Positions 42,600 through 52,252 are shown, numbered from the stretch's first letter. The stretch is 64,000 nt of DNA from Acidaminococcus fermentans (GCF_009696675.1 NZ_VULN01000010.1:34379-98378); one strand, 5' to 3'. Translations and numbers: made by a program. The notes: generated from the sequence alone by a model not told the origin.

Positions 42600-44429
42600 T
42601 TATTCCACCGTCACGCTCTTGGCCAGGTTCCGGGGTTTGTCCACGTCGCAGCCTCTGGCCAGAGCTGCGTAGTAAGCCAGCAGCTGGAGAGGGATCACTG
42701 CCAGGATGGGAGCCAGGTCTTCGTCGGCTTTGGGGATGATGATTACGTTGTTGGCGTGTTTGGCCAGTTCCGTATCCCCTTCCATGCCGATGCCAATCAC
42801 GATGGCACCCCGGGTCTTCACTTCCTGGAGGTTGCTGATGGTCTTGTCATAGATGTTGGACTGGGTGGCCAGGACGATCACCGGCACCCCTTCCGTAATG
42901 AGGGCCAGGGTCCCGTGCTTCAGTTCCCCTGCCGCATAGGCTTCCGCATGGATGTAGGAGATTTCCTTCAGCTTCAGAGCCCCTTCCAGAGCCACGGCAT
43001 AGTCCAGGCTCCGGCCCAGGAAGAAGGCATCTTCCCGGTTGGCATAGTTGGTGGCGTACACCTTGATCTGGTCCACATGGTCCAGGATCTCATGCATCTG
43101 TTCCGGCACTTCCAGCACGCTCTGGATCAGTTCATGGAGCCGTTCGTCGCTGATCTTCCCTTTCAGGTTGGAGATGTACAGGCTCAGCAGCAGCATGACG
43201 ATCAGCTGGGTGGTGTAGGCCTTGGTGGAGGCTACGGCGATTTCCGGGCCCGCATAGGTGTAGACCACATGGTCCGCTTCCCGGGCGATGGAGGAGCCTA
43301 CCACGTTGGTGACGGCCATGGTCTTGGCCCCCCGGCGTTTGGCTTCCTTCAGGGCTTCCAGGGTATCGCTGGTTTCCCCGGACTGGCTGATCACGATGCA
43401 CAGGCAGCTTTCGTCGATAATGGGGTTCCGGTACCGGAATTCGGAAGCGATGTCCACTTCCACCGGGATCCGGGCCATTTTTTCAATGTAGTACTTGCCT
43501 ACGATGCCTGCATGGTAGGCGGTGCCGCAGGCCACGATGAAGATCTTCCGGATGTCCTTCAGGGTTTCCGGGGTCCAGTTCAGTTCGTTGAAGACCACCT
43601 TGTCGCTGCCTTTGTCCACCCGGCCCCGGAGGGTATCCCGGACGGCTTTGGGCTGTTCGTAGATTTCCTTCAGCATGAAATGTTCGAAGCCGCCTTTTTC
43701 TGCCGCTTCCGCATCCCAGTTCACCCGGAACACTTTTTTATCGATCTTGTGCCCTTCCAGGTCCTTTACCACCACTTTGTCCGGTTCCACCACGGCCATT
43801 TCCCCATCGCTGAGGATGTAGGTGTCCCGGGTCTTGCTGATGATGGCCGGGATATCGGAGGCAATGTAGTTTTCCCCTTTGCCCAGGCCGATGACCAGCG
43901 GGTTGTTCTTTTTGGCGCAGATCAGCTTGCTGGGATCCTTGGCGCAAAGGAACACCAGGGAATAGGACCCTTTGATGGTGTGGAGCACTTTCCGGACGGT
44001 GCTTTCAAAATCCCCGTCCCACAGATCTGCCATCAGATGCGGCACCACTTCCGTATCCGTATCAGAGCGGAAATGATGGCCTTTTTTCAGCAGAGCCTGC
44101 TTCAGAGGCATGTAGTTTTCAATGATCCCGTTGTGGACCACGGCGAACTGGCCGCTTTCGTCCGTATGGGGATGGGCATTGATATCGCTGGGTTTCCCAT
44201 GGGTGGCCCACCGGGTGTGGCCGATGCCCAGGGTGCCCACCGGTTCGTGGCCCACGATTTTCTGGCGCAGAGCGTCCAGACGGCCCACGCATTTTTCCAC
44301 GTCGATTTTCCCGTCGTTGTACACGGCAATGCCTGCAGAGTCATATCCTCTGTATTCCAGCTTGCTCAGCCCTTCCATGAGAAAGGGAGTAGCCTGATGA
44401 CGTCCAATATATCCTACGATTCCGCACAT
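42600..44429 (-). CDS. glmS: Glutamine-fructose-6-phosphate aminotransferase
   Basis: 609 residues. The catalytic cysteine follows the start methionine (MCGIVGYIGRH). Glutaminase blocks ATHGKPSDINAHPHTD and HNGIIENYMPLK. Two SIS domains with CGTAYHAGIVGKY, SQSGETSDTLEAL and the C-terminal PRNLAKSVTVE. It makes glucosamine-6-phosphate for peptidoglycan. The leader carries a glmS ribozyme that responds to the product. Confidence 0.98.
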   Translation of the reverse strand: MCGIVGYIGRHQATPFLMEGLSKLEYRGYDSAGIAVYNDGKIDVEKCVGRLDALRQKIVGHEPVGTLGIGHTRWATHGKPSDINAHPHTDESGQFAVVHNGIIENYMPLKQALLKKGHHFRSDTDTEVVPHLMADLWDGDFESTVRKVLHTIKGSYSLVFLCAKDPSKLICAKKNNPLVIGLGKGENYIASDIPAIISKTRDTYILSDGEMAVVEPDKVVVKDLEGHKIDKKVFRVNWDAEAAEKGGFEHFMLKEIYEQPKAVRDTLRGRVDKGSDKVVFNELNWTPETLKDIRKIFIVACGTAYHAGIVGKYYIEKMARIPVEVDIASEFRYRNPIIDESCLCIVISQSGETSDTLEALKEAKRRGAKTMAVTNVVGSSIAREADHVVYTYAGPEIAVASTKAYTTQLIVMLLLSLYISNLKGKISDERLHELIQSVLEVPEQMHEILDHVDQIKVYATNYANREDAFFLGRSLDYAVALEGALKLKEISYIHAEAYAAGELKHGTLALITEGVPVIVLATQSNIYDKTISNLQEVKTRGAIVIGIGMEGDTELAKHANNVIIIPKADEDLAPILAVIPLQLLAYYAALARGCDVDKPRNLAKSVTVE

Positions 44430-44449
44430 GTTGTTGTGCCCTCCTGCAT

Positions 44450-44603
44450 ATGGTAGTTACCGTCTGCCGCCGCCCCTTCTGTATGCCTCCGTTGCCGGAG
44501 GGATTTGTAGGACAGCTTACGGTGTGCAGCTTACCGAGAGGCATCCGCTGACTGATCGATGAACCTCTTCCTCGTCGGCCGGGCAAAGCCCGGCACCTGC
44601 GCT
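44450..44603 (-). ncRNA. glmS ribozyme
   Basis: On the minus strand the leader has the core A/GCGC cleavage site (cut between 44603 and 44602), a GCCGGGC/GCCCGGC stem, then CCGACGAGGAAGAGGTTCATC followed by GA, and AGCGGATGCCTCTCGG. This series (GACGAGG, ATCGA, GCGGATGCCTC) is the conserved catalytic core. It is followed by a GTAAGCTGC pairing and a CCTCCG-GCAA-CGGAGG hairpin with a GNRA loop. The RNA self-cleaves with glucosamine-6-phosphate, lowering glmS expression. Confidence 0.9.
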
Positions 44604-44697
44604 CCAGATTTGCAGAAATCCCATTGCCCGTTCCCCCTCAAAAACAGGCGGCCCTCCAGTCCGGTATCCCCGGAGAGCATGTTTCCACAGATACTTT

Positions 44698-44726
44698 ATG
44701 ATACTATGTTTTTGCCATGGGGTCAA
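44698..44726 (-). promoter_or_regulatory. glmS promoter
   Basis: Minus-strand TTGACC (44721-44726), 17-base spacer, TATCAT (44698-44703). It starts a leader of about 260 nt containing the ribozyme. Confidence 0.8.
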
Positions 44727-44757
44727 CAGGAAAGGGGGTGCTGCCTGCGCAGCATCC

Positions 44758-44776
44758 CCGTCAGCGGTCAGCTGAC
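44758..44776. repeat. 7-bp repeat after glmM
   Basis: CCGTCAGCGGTCAGCTGAC: GTCAGCG, GTCAGCT repeats next to the glmM terminator. Confidence 0.5.
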
Positions 44777-44808
44777 AAAAAAAAGGCGCTGCCTCAGCAG
44801 CGTCTTTT
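44777..44808 (-). terminator. glmM / his operon terminator
   Basis: GACGCTGC / GCAGCGCC (one mismatch) with a TGAG loop, then eight T on the minus strand, directly past the glmM stop. Confidence 0.85.
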
Positions 44809-44811
44809 TCC

Positions 44812-46155
44812 TTATGCCAATTCTTTCCGCACCACTTCTGCAATGGCTTCGGTGATGTTGTCCAGTTCCACCTGGTTGGGGCCCTGGGCCATGATCCGGA
44901 TCAGGGGTTCGGTGCCGCTGGCACGGACCAGTACCTGGCCGTCGTCCCCCAGTTCTTCCGTGTACTTCCGTACCACATCGGCAATGGCCTGGTTTTCCTG
45001 CCAGCCGTTCTTGTCCTTTACCCGCACGTTCAGCAGGGTCTGGGGATACTTCACCATCAGTGCCCCCAGCTGGGACAGGGTCTGGTTGTGGCGGACCAGG
45101 CTGCCCAAAAGCTTCACCCCGGTCATCATCCCGTCCCCGGTGCGCACCAGGTCTCCGAAGATGATGTGGCCGGACTGTTCGCCACCCAGTTTGTAGTCGT
45201 GTTTCAGCATTTCTTCCAGCACATACCGGTCCCCTACGGCAGTCTTCACCGTGGAGCCACCATGTTCCTTCATGGCTTTGGCCAGCCCCACGTTGCTCAT
45301 CACCGTGGTCACCAGCACATTGTCCTTCAGCTTGCCGGCCTTCATCAGGTCCAGGGCACAGATCAGCATGATCTGGTCTCCGTCCAGCACGTCCCCGTTT
45401 TCGTCCACAGCCAGCAGACGGTCCGCATCCCCGTCGTTGGCCAGGCCGCAGTCGGCTCCCACTTCCTTCACCTTGGCCTGGAGTGCTTCCAGGTGGGTGG
45501 AGCCGCAGCCGTTGTTGATGTTGATCCCGTTGGGTTCATGGAAAATGGGGATCACATGGGCCCCCAGGGTCCGGAGGATGGCCGGAGCGATTTCACTGTT
45601 GGCCCCGTTGGCGCAGTCCATGACCACTTTCAGCCCGTTCAGCTTCACGTCGGCGCTGTCTACAATGTGCTTTACATACACCATGCCCATGTCCGGTTCC
45701 TGGATCACCCGGCCCAGGTTGGACCCGGTCACCGTGTTGGCATAATCCACCGGCTGGTTCACGATGGCTTCGATTTCGTTCTCCACCGCATCCGGCAGTT
45801 TGTAGCCGGTCCGGGCAAAGAACTTGATCCCGTTGTCTTCAAAGGGATTGTGGGAGGCGGAAATTACCACCCCTGCATTGGCTTCCAGCTTTTCCGTCAG
45901 GAAGGAAACCGCCGGTGTGGGGATCACGCCCAGAAGATGGGCATTGCCCCCGGCGCTGCAGATGCCGGCGGCCAGGGCGCTTTCCAGCATGGTGCCGGAA
46001 AGACGGGTATCCCGCCCGATCAAAATCTTGGGAGTCTTCACTTCCCGTCCAAAATACAGAGCCGCAGCGCGGCCCAGCTTGTATGCCAGTTCCACATTGA
46101 GTACAGGACCATTGGCGACGCCGCGGACGCCGTCCGTTCCAAACATTCTAGCCAT
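44812..46155 (-). CDS. glmM: Phosphoglucosamine mutase
   Basis: 447 residues. MARMFGTDGVRGVAN start, active serine in GVVISASHNPFEDNGIKFF, metal loop NDGDADRLLAVDENG, and the C-terminal phosphate loop VRASGTEPLIRIM. It turns glucosamine-6-phosphate into the 1-phosphate, the step after GlmS. It lies only 35 bases after hisIE with no terminator between, so it may be read from the his operon as well as from an own promoter. Confidence 0.97.
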   Translation of the reverse strand: MARMFGTDGVRGVANGPVLNVELAYKLGRAAALYFGREVKTPKILIGRDTRLSGTMLESALAAGICSAGGNAHLLGVIPTPAVSFLTEKLEANAGVVISASHNPFEDNGIKFFARTGYKLPDAVENEIEAIVNQPVDYANTVTGSNLGRVIQEPDMGMVYVKHIVDSADVKLNGLKVVMDCANGANSEIAPAILRTLGAHVIPIFHEPNGININNGCGSTHLEALQAKVKEVGADCGLANDGDADRLLAVDENGDVLDGDQIMLICALDLMKAGKLKDNVLVTTVMSNVGLAKAMKEHGGSTVKTAVGDRYVLEEMLKHDYKLGGEQSGHIIFGDLVRTGDGMMTGVKLLGSLVRHNQTLSQLGALMVKYPQTLLNVRVKDKNGWQENQAIADVVRKYTEELGDDGQVLVRASGTEPLIRIMAQGPNQVELDNITEAIAEVVRKELA

Positions 46156-46189
46156 CAGAGCCCTCCAGGTTGTTACAGGTATTTGCTGC

Positions 46190-46840
46190 TTATTTTTCTT
46201 CTTCCACTTTCCGGCCTGCCATTTCCACCAGCATTTCGCCGGGGGTGATGTTATGGTAAGCCAACAGCACTAAGCAATGATACCATAAATCCCCCATCTC
46301 GTAAACAACCTGGTCCGCATCGCTGTTTTTGGAAGCCAGGATGGTCCGGGTGGTATTGGCGCCCATTTCCGTCAGCAGCTTGTCCTGGCTGGGAGATGGC
46401 AGCAGCTTCCGGGTCTCTTTCTGTTTTTCCTGATAGCAGACGATCTGTTTGTACAGTTCGTTGATCACCTGGGGCAGCCGGTTGTCCGCCACAGGCAGGC
46501 TTTCTCCGGAAGCACTGTTCCACAGCGGGTTGAAGAAACAGGAATAGTTGCCCGTGTGGCAGGCAGCCCCTTTCTGTTCCACTTTCACCAGCAGGGCATC
46601 CCCGTCGCAGTCGTAGGTGATGCTGTACACCTTCTGGGTGTGGCCACTGGTGGCTCCCTTGTTCCACAGTTCCTGGCGGCTCCGGCTCCAGAACCAGGTA
46701 TAGCCGGTTTCCACCGTACGGGCCAGGCTGGTGCCGTTCATGTAAGCCAGCATCAGCACCTTGTCCGTCTTCACATCCTGGACAATGGCAGGGATCAGGC
46801 CCCTGTCGTCAAACTTCAGCTTGCTGATATCGATTTTCAT
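46190..46840 (-). CDS. hisIE: Phosphoribosyl-AMP cyclohydrolase / phosphoribosyl-ATP pyrophosphatase
   Basis: 216 residues. The HisI half has [20 protein letters not shown], zinc/magnesium ligands in [15 protein letters not shown] and the cysteines of [11 protein letters not shown]. The HisE half from about 115 has the all-helical MazG-like ENT pattern ([20 protein letters not shown]). It performs steps 2 and 3 of histidine synthesis. It overlaps hisF by four bases. Confidence 0.96.
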   Translation of the reverse strand: MKIDISKLKFDDRGLIPAIVQDVKTDKVLMLAYMNGTSLARTVETGYTWFWSRSRQELWNKGATSGHTQKVYSITYDCDGDALLVKVEQKGAACHTGNYSCFFNPLWNSASGESLPVADNRLPQVINELYKQIVCYQEKQKETRKLLPSPSQDKLLTEMGANTTRTILASKNSDADQVVYEMGDLWYHCLVLLAYHNITPGEMLVEMAGRKVEEEK

Positions 46841-47595
46841 AACCGTACGTCCACTCCTTTGCTCCGCAAGTATTCCTTCACCTGGCGGATCGTGAATTTC
46901 CTGTAATGGAATACGGAAGCGGCCAGAGCCGCGTCAGCTTTTCCGGCGGTAAGGACTTCGTAGAAGTCTTCCAGGGAGCCGGCGCCCCCGGAGGCAATCA
47001 CCGGTACGGGAACGGCTTCCGCCACTTTCCGGGTCAGAGGAATGTCGAACCCGTCCTTGGTGCCATCCGCATCCATACTGGTCAGGAGGATTTCCCCCGC
47101 CCCCAGGGATACGGCCTTTTTCACCCATTCCAGGGCATCCAGCCCGGTGGGAGTGTGGCCCCCGTTGATGTACACTTCCCAGGAATCCTCTCCCCGGCGT
47201 TTGGCATCCACGGCCAATACCACACACTGGTTCCCGAAAGCTTCCGCTCCCCGGGTGATCAGGGTGGGATCCTTGACCGCCGCAGTGTTCAGGCTGGTTT
47301 TGTCCGCCCCGGCCAGGAGCACCGCCCGCATGTCCTCAAGGGAGGAAATGCCGCCCCCTACAGTCAGGGGCATGAACACTTCCCGGGCGGTCCGTTCGAT
47401 GGTGTCCACCATGGACTTGCGCTTTTCCAGAGAAGCGGTGATATCCAGGAACACCAGCTCGTCGGCCTGTTCCTTTTCATAGAGGGAAGCCAGTTCCACC
47501 GGGTCTCCGGCATCCCGGAGGCTGACGAAATTGGTTCCCTTTACCACCCGTCCGTCCTTTACGTCCAGACAGGGAATGATCCGTTTTGCCAGCAT
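46837..47595 (-). CDS. hisF: Imidazole glycerol phosphate synthase, cyclase subunit
   Basis: 252 residues. [20 protein letters not shown], catalytic aspartates in PCLDVKDG and [13 protein letters not shown], phosphate loops VGGGISS and [11 protein letters not shown]. Works with HisH to make IGP and AICAR. Tight spacing to hisA upstream and overlap with hisIE downstream. Confidence 0.97.
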   Translation of the reverse strand: MLAKRIIPCLDVKDGRVVKGTNFVSLRDAGDPVELASLYEKEQADELVFLDITASLEKRKSMVDTIERTAREVFMPLTVGGGISSLEDMRAVLLAGADKTSLNTAAVKDPTLITRGAEAFGNQCVVLAVDAKRRGEDSWEVYINGGHTPTGLDALEWVKKAVSLGAGEILLTSMDADGTKDGFDIPLTRKVAEAVPVPVIASGGAGSLEDFYEVLTAGKADAALAASVFHYRKFTIRQVKEYLRSKGVDVRL

Positions 47596-47598
47596 GGC

Positions 47599-48327
47599 TC
47601 ACGCCTCCTTCGCAATCCTGACAGCCTGGCGAAGGTCAATGGCGCCGGTATACAGCGCCTTACCTATAATACACCCTTCGATGCCGTCTGTTTCTCTTTT
47701 TTTCAAAATTTTCAAATCTTCCAGGCTGGCCACCCCGCCGCTGGCGGTGACCGCAAGACCGGAAGCCCGTGCCACGTTCACCGTGGCTTCCACATTCACC
47801 CCGCTGAGCATGCCGTCCCGGGCAATGTCCGTAAAGATGATCCGCCGGACGCCTGCCTCTGCCATTTTCCGGGCCAGGTCTTCCGCCTGGATGTGGCCGC
47901 TGGCTTCCCAGCCTTCCACTGCCACGTCCCCGTTCTTGGCGTCGATGCCCACCACGATCCGGCCGGGATACCTGTCGCAGGCTTCCTTCACCAGTTCCGG
48001 ATTCTTCACCGCCGCGGACCCCAGGATCACCTGGTGGACCCCCCGGTCCAGCAGCCGGGCAATGTGTTCCATAGTCCGGATGCCGCCACCCACTTCAATG
48101 GGGATGTTTCCCTGTTTCAGGATGGCGTCGATAGACAGCAGGTTCCGGCTTTCCCCGGCAACCGCCCCGTCCAGATCCACCACATGGATGCAGCTGGCCC
48201 CCTCATCGGCCCATTTTTTCGCCATGGCACCGGGATCGGTGCTGTATACTGTTTCTCTGGAAAAATCGCCCTTCACCAGCCGGACGCAGTTGCCTCCCCG
48301 CAGGTCGATGGCAGGATAGATGTTCAT
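47599..48327 (-). CDS. hisA: ProFAR isomerase
   Basis: 242 residues from ATG 48327, which overlaps the hisH stop (ATGA); a longer upstream open frame only covers hisH. MNIYPAIDLRGGNCVRLVKG, VVDLDGA, EVGGGIRTMEH and TDIARDGMLSG are the half-barrel signatures. Catalyses the Amadori rearrangement before HisF/HisH. Confidence 0.97.
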   Translation of the reverse strand: MNIYPAIDLRGGNCVRLVKGDFSRETVYSTDPGAMAKKWADEGASCIHVVDLDGAVAGESRNLLSIDAILKQGNIPIEVGGGIRTMEHIARLLDRGVHQVILGSAAVKNPELVKEACDRYPGRIVVGIDAKNGDVAVEGWEASGHIQAEDLARKMAEAGVRRIIFTDIARDGMLSGVNVEATVNVARASGLAVTASGGVASLEDLKILKKRETDGIEGCIIGKALYTGAIDLRQAVRIAKEA

Positions 48328-48938
48328 AGTTTCCACTCCTTGAAGGCTTTCAGCATGGCCAGGCCGGCGAAAGAGGACTTTTCCGGATGGAACTGGAAGC
48401 CCTGGACGCTGCCCTGGCCCACACTGGCCGTAATCTGGGTTCCGTAATCGCAGACGGAGGTAATAATGGAGGGATCTTCCGGCACCGCATGGAAGCTGTG
48501 GACGAAGTACACATACTTCCCGTCCGCCTCCTTCATCAAAGGAGAGGGATTCACGGTGGTAATCCGGTTCCACCCCATGTGGGGAATCTTATAGTCGGTG
48601 ACGATTTTTTTCACCTGGCCCTTGAAGTATCCCAGGCCCTTTACTCCCGGTGCTTCTTCGCTGCCTTCAAAGAGCAGCTGTTCTCCCAGACAGATGCCCA
48701 GGAAGGGTTTGCCGCTGTGGAGAGCCTCCTGGACCGCTTCTTCCAGCCCCCGGCTCCGCATGGTGTCCATGCAGTCCCCGAAGGACCCCACCCCCGGCAG
48801 GATCACCCGGGGGGCCGCTTCGATGACCTTAGGGTCTCCGGAAATCACCGGATTGGCCCCCACCTTCAAAAGACCGTTGTACACAGAGTGCAGGTTCCCC
48901 CGGCCGTAGTCGATGATCACAATGGTGTCTTTGTCCAT
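48324..48938 (-). CDS. hisH: Imidazole glycerol phosphate synthase, glutaminase subunit
   Basis: 204 residues. Class I amidotransferase: IDYGRGNLHSVYNGL, oxyanion PGVGSFGDCM, nucleophile in GICLGEQLLFEGSEE, and the His/Glu of FQFHPEKS. Supplies ammonia to HisF. Overlaps hisA and nearly abuts hisB. Confidence 0.96.
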   Translation of the reverse strand: MDKDTIVIIDYGRGNLHSVYNGLLKVGANPVISGDPKVIEAAPRVILPGVGSFGDCMDTMRSRGLEEAVQEALHSGKPFLGICLGEQLLFEGSEEAPGVKGLGYFKGQVKKIVTDYKIPHMGWNRITTVNPSPLMKEADGKYVYFVHSFHAVPEDPSIITSVCDYGTQITASVGQGSVQGFQFHPEKSSFAGLAMLKAFKEWKL

Positions 48939-48939
48939 A

Positions 48940-49527
48940 TTACAGTGCCCCCTTGCTGCTCATGACCCCGTGTACCCGGGGATCCAGGGCCACCGCCTGG
49001 CTCATGGCCCGTGCCACACCCTTGAAGATGGCTTCCAGCATGTGGTGGGTATTCTTCCCGTAGGGTACGTTGATGTGGAGGGTCAGGCCGCAGTTCATGG
49101 CCAGGGCCCGGAAGAAATCTTCTCCCATTTCCGTATCGAAGTTCCCCAGGGTCACCCGGGGGATGAGGTCCGCATTCCACACCAGGTAAGGCCGTCCGGA
49201 AAAGTCCAGGGCGATTTCCGCCAGGGCCTCATCCATGGGCAGCAGGAAGCTGCCGTACCGGTGGATGCCTTTTTTGTCACCCAGCGCCTGGGCAATGGCC
49301 TGTCCCAGGGCAATGCCCACATCTTCCACCGTATGGTGGCAATCCACTTCCAGATCCCCTTTGGCCCGGACCTTCAGGTCCATGAAGGAATGGACCGCCA
49401 GCAGGGTCAGCATGTGATCCAGGAAGCCCACCCCGGTGGAAATATCCGCCTTGCCGGTGCCGTCCAGATCCAGTTCCACAGCAATCTGAGTTTCTTTCGT
49501 ATTCCGTTCCACTTTCCCTTGCCGCAT
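48940..49527 (-). CDS. hisB: Imidazoleglycerol-phosphate dehydratase
   Basis: 195 residues from ATG 49527 (GGGAGG seven bases upstream; an ATG two codons earlier is too close). Monofunctional form without phosphatase domain. Metal-binding repeats GVGFLDHMLTLLAVHS, DCHHTVEDVGIALG and THHMLEAIFKGVARAM. The missing HolPase must be supplied elsewhere; none is seen in this operon. Confidence 0.96.
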   Translation of the reverse strand: MRQGKVERNTKETQIAVELDLDGTGKADISTGVGFLDHMLTLLAVHSFMDLKVRAKGDLEVDCHHTVEDVGIALGQAIAQALGDKKGIHRYGSFLLPMDEALAEIALDFSGRPYLVWNADLIPRVTLGNFDTEMGEDFFRALAMNCGLTLHINVPYGKNTHHMLEAIFKGVARAMSQAVALDPRVHGVMSSKGAL

Positions 49528-49544
49528 AACCATGCCTCCCTTGT

Positions 49545-50696
49545 TTATTGGATGATGTCCCGGATGGCCCCGATGATCTGGGGATTCTCTTCCGCTTTGC
49601 CCACGGTGATCCGCAGGCCCCCGGGCAGCCGGGGATTCCGGGAATAGTTCCGCACCAGGATCTTCCGGTCCAGCAGTTCCTGGAACAGGTATCCCCCGGC
49701 AGCCATGGCTTTTTCACTGCTGGGCAGATCCCCGGCACCGGCTTTTTCCGCCAGTCTTTCCAGGGCCTTTCCCGCCGGCAGAGCCAGCAGGAAGTTGGTG
49801 GCGCTGGGCAGCACCCGGAATCCCAGGGCTTCCAGGTGATCCCGCAGGTATCTCCGGCCGGAGACCACGGCTTCCACCCGCTGCCGGAGCACTTCCGGCT
49901 TGCTGTACATCAGTTCCGCCGCCAGGATGGACACCCCGTTCACCGTGTAGGGCAGCAGCACCTTCTTCAGGATCTTCATGAGAGGAGCACTGCCGATGCC
50001 GTAGCCGATCCGGAGATTGGCCAGGCCGTAGGCTTTGGAAAAGGTCCTCAGCACCAGCAGGTTATCCACCTGGTTCACCAGGTCCAGGGTGGTCACCTCT
50101 TCCTCTTTCCCCTCTTCTACGGCAAATTCCATGTAGGCTTCGTCCATGATCACCGGACAGTCCACACTGCGGATGATTTTTTCCATGGAAGCTTTGGGAT
50201 TGAAGTTGCCGGTGGGGTTGTTGGGATTGCAGATGATCAGAAGGGCCGGTTTTTCTTCCTTGCAGAAACTGATGACCCCCTCCGGATCCACGAACCCGTC
50301 CGCGGTCAGCGGGAACAGCACCGGCTGGCTGTCCGCCAGGATGGCGTAGGTCTGGTACATGGAAAAAGAGGGATTGGCGGAAGCGATCTTCCTCCCGGCG
50401 CCTCCGAAGGCAAAGCAGGCCTTTTCCAGCAGTTCGCTGGACCCGTTCCCGATGGCCACCTGGGAAGGATCGAACCCCAGCCGGTCAGCAATGGCCTGGC
50501 ACAGGTCTTCCCCGTGCATGGAGGGATACCGGTTAAAGGCATGTTCCGCCAGACGGGTCCCCAGTTCCAGACGGATTTCCGGGGTCATATCCCAGTTGGT
50601 TTCATTGGCATTGACAACAATGTCTGCATCAGGTACGGTTTCCACCTGATAGTCTTCGATCCGGGCCAGACTCTCCCGGGCAAGCAAATCGCTCAT
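49545..50696 (-). CDS. hisC: Histidinol-phosphate aminotransferase
   Basis: 383 residues. PLP fold type I: NANETNWDMTPE, NPNNPTGNF, DEAYMEFA and the lysine in RTFSKAYGLANLRIGYG. Converts imidazole acetol phosphate to histidinol phosphate. A 206-base repeat-rich gap separates it from hisD upstream. Confidence 0.96.
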   Translation of the reverse strand: MSDLLARESLARIEDYQVETVPDADIVVNANETNWDMTPEIRLELGTRLAEHAFNRYPSMHGEDLCQAIADRLGFDPSQVAIGNGSSELLEKACFAFGGAGRKIASANPSFSMYQTYAILADSQPVLFPLTADGFVDPEGVISFCKEEKPALLIICNPNNPTGNFNPKASMEKIIRSVDCPVIMDEAYMEFAVEEGKEEEVTTLDLVNQVDNLLVLRTFSKAYGLANLRIGYGIGSAPLMKILKKVLLPYTVNGVSILAAELMYSKPEVLRQRVEAVVSGRRYLRDHLEALGFRVLPSATNFLLALPAGKALERLAEKAGAGDLPSSEKAMAAGGYLFQELLDRKILVRNYSRNPRLPGGLRITVGKAEENPQIIGAIRDIIQ

Positions 50697-50732
50697 AACA
50701 GCGCCCCCTCATTGACAGATTGCAGCGTAAAA

Positions 50733-50817
50733 CCGTAGGGGGCGACAGGCCCGGCGCCCCGCCACAGGCACGGACAAACGTTGATTTGGCGGGCGGCCGG
50801 GCCTGCCGCCCCTACGG
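50733..50817. repeat. 85-bp imperfect palindrome (BIME/MITE-like) between hisD and hisC
   Basis: The left arm opens CCGTAGGGGGCGACAGGCCC and the right arm closes GGGCCTGCCGCCCCTACGG, with GGCGGG/CCCGCC inner parts and a spacer of about 20 bases. Single arms occur at 26312-26342 and, diverged, near 27130-27165. Confidence 0.75.
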
Positions 50818-50837
50818 AAACGATATACACATTCAGA

Positions 50838-50857
50838 AAAATTTGCAGGCAAATTTT
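50838..50857. repeat. AAATTTG-CAGG-CAAATTT hairpin
   Basis: 8-bp perfect arms around CAGG. The same hairpin occurs at 59710-59727, also next to a 7-bp repeat array. Confidence 0.55.
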
Positions 50858-50863
50858 ATCCAA

Positions 50864-50897
50864 CGGCCGTTGACCGTTGACAATTGACCATTGACAG
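50864..50897. repeat. 7-bp repeat array after hisD
   Basis: Four consecutive heptamers CCGTTGA, CCGTTGA, CAATTGA, CCATTGA, the clearest array in the window. Confidence 0.75.
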
Positions 50898-50902
50898 TCT
50901 TG

Positions 50903-52252
50903 TTACAGCTGCTTCTCCTTCCGGATCCGGATGGCATTGGCGTGTGCCTGGAGCCCTTCCGCTTCCGCCATGGCGATGATGTCATCGGCTGCTTCCGCCA
51001 GGGCTTCCCTGGTATAGGAGATGATGCTGGTCTTCTTCATAAAGGTTTCCACATTCAGCACGGAATAGAACCGGGCGGTACCGCCGGTTGGCAGGATGTG
51101 GTTGGGGCCGGCGTAATAGTCCCCCAGAGGTTCCGGAGAATAGGCTCCCAGGAAAATGGCACCGGCGTTCCGGATCTTGGGCACCAGGGCAAAAGGTTCC
51201 CGGGTGTTGATTTCCATGTGTTCCGGAGCGGAAATGTTGGCCATGTCCACCACCGTATCCATGTCCTTGGCCAGGATGATTTTCCCCTGCACTGCCAGGG
51301 ACTGGGCGGCGATTTCCTTCCGGGGCAGCTTCTGGAGCTGGACTTCCACTTCGTCCGCCACCTTGTTGGCCAGGGTTTCATCATCGGTGATCAGGATGGC
51401 GCAGGCCAGAGGATCATGTTCCGCCTGGCTCAGCAGGTCCGCCGCCAGGTACTGGTAATCCGCCGTTTTGTCCGCCACAATGAGGATTTCACTGGGGCCG
51501 GCCAGCATGTCGATGTCCACATGTCCGTAAACCGCCTTCTTGGCCAGGGTCACGAAAATATTCCCGGGGCCGGTGATCTTTTCCACTTTGGGAATGGTTT
51601 CCGTACCAAAAGCCAGAGCGGCAATGGCTTGGGCCCCGCCCATTTTGTAGATTTCAGTGATGCCGATTTCCCTGGCGGTGGCCAGCACATAGGGATTCAT
51701 CTTCCCGTCCCGGCCGGCAGGGGCAGCCATGGCGATCCGGGGCACCCCGGCCACTTTGGCAGGCACCGCGTTCATGATCACGCTGGAGGGATAGGCGGCA
51801 GTACCGCCGGGGACGTAGATCCCCACGCTGTCCACCGGGGTCATCTTCTGGCCCAGGAAGGACCCGTAGGCCCGGGGCGTCAGCCAGGTCTTGGGCAGCT
51901 GTTCTTCATGGAACTTCCGCACATTGGCAATGGCCCGGCGGATGGCCCCCATGGTCTTTTCATCCACGGCCTTTTCCGCTTCCGCAAATTCCTCTTCCGT
52001 CACCCGGATGGTGGCCGGGGTCAGGTCCGCCCCATCCAGCTTTTTGGTATATTCGAACAGGGCTTCATCCCCCTTGGCACGGATGTCGTTGACGATAATG
52101 TCCACTTCTTCCGCAGCCGTAAGGGGCCGGCCGAACATTTTTTCCACAGCCGCCGCCACTTTCGGAGACAGCTTCACTTCATCAAAAGATTTCTTTTCCA
52201 GGAGACGGCTGATTTCTTCTGCCGTGCTTTTTCTTTCATCATAGACTTTCAT
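50903..52252 (-). CDS. hisD: Histidinol dehydrogenase
   Basis: 449 residues. GIYVPGGTAAYPSSVIMNA, the histidine pair in AEHDPLACAIL and APEHMEI, and zinc ligands including LPTGGTARFYS. Oxidises histidinol to histidine in two NAD-linked steps. Its start overlaps the hisG stop by four bases. Confidence 0.97.
   Translation of the reverse strand: MKVYDERKSTAEEISRLLEKKSFDEVKLSPKVAAAVEKMFGRPLTAAEEVDIIVNDIRAKGDEALFEYTKKLDGADLTPATIRVTEEEFAEAEKAVDEKTMGAIRRAIANVRKFHEEQLPKTWLTPRAYGSFLGQKMTPVDSVGIYVPGGTAAYPSSVIMNAVPAKVAGVPRIAMAAPAGRDGKMNPYVLATAREIGITEIYKMGGAQAIAALAFGTETIPKVEKITGPGNIFVTLAKKAVYGHVDIDMLAGPSEILIVADKTADYQYLAADLLSQAEHDPLACAILITDDETLANKVADEVEVQLQKLPRKEIAAQSLAVQGKIILAKDMDTVVDMANISAPEHMEINTREPFALVPKIRNAGAIFLGAYSPEPLGDYYAGPNHILPTGGTARFYSVLNVETFMKKTSIISYTREALAEAADDIIAMAEAEGLQAHANAIRIRKEKQL

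Noticed and set aside
44515..44560. A 14-bp spaced CAGCTTA repeat considered part of the heptamer arrays
   Set aside because: It is the two strands of a stem in the glmS ribozyme.
47599..48573. Extended N-terminus for HisA starting at 48573
   Set aside because: The extra 81 codons overlap hisH and have no protein-like pattern. ATG 48327 gives the normal HisA start and length.
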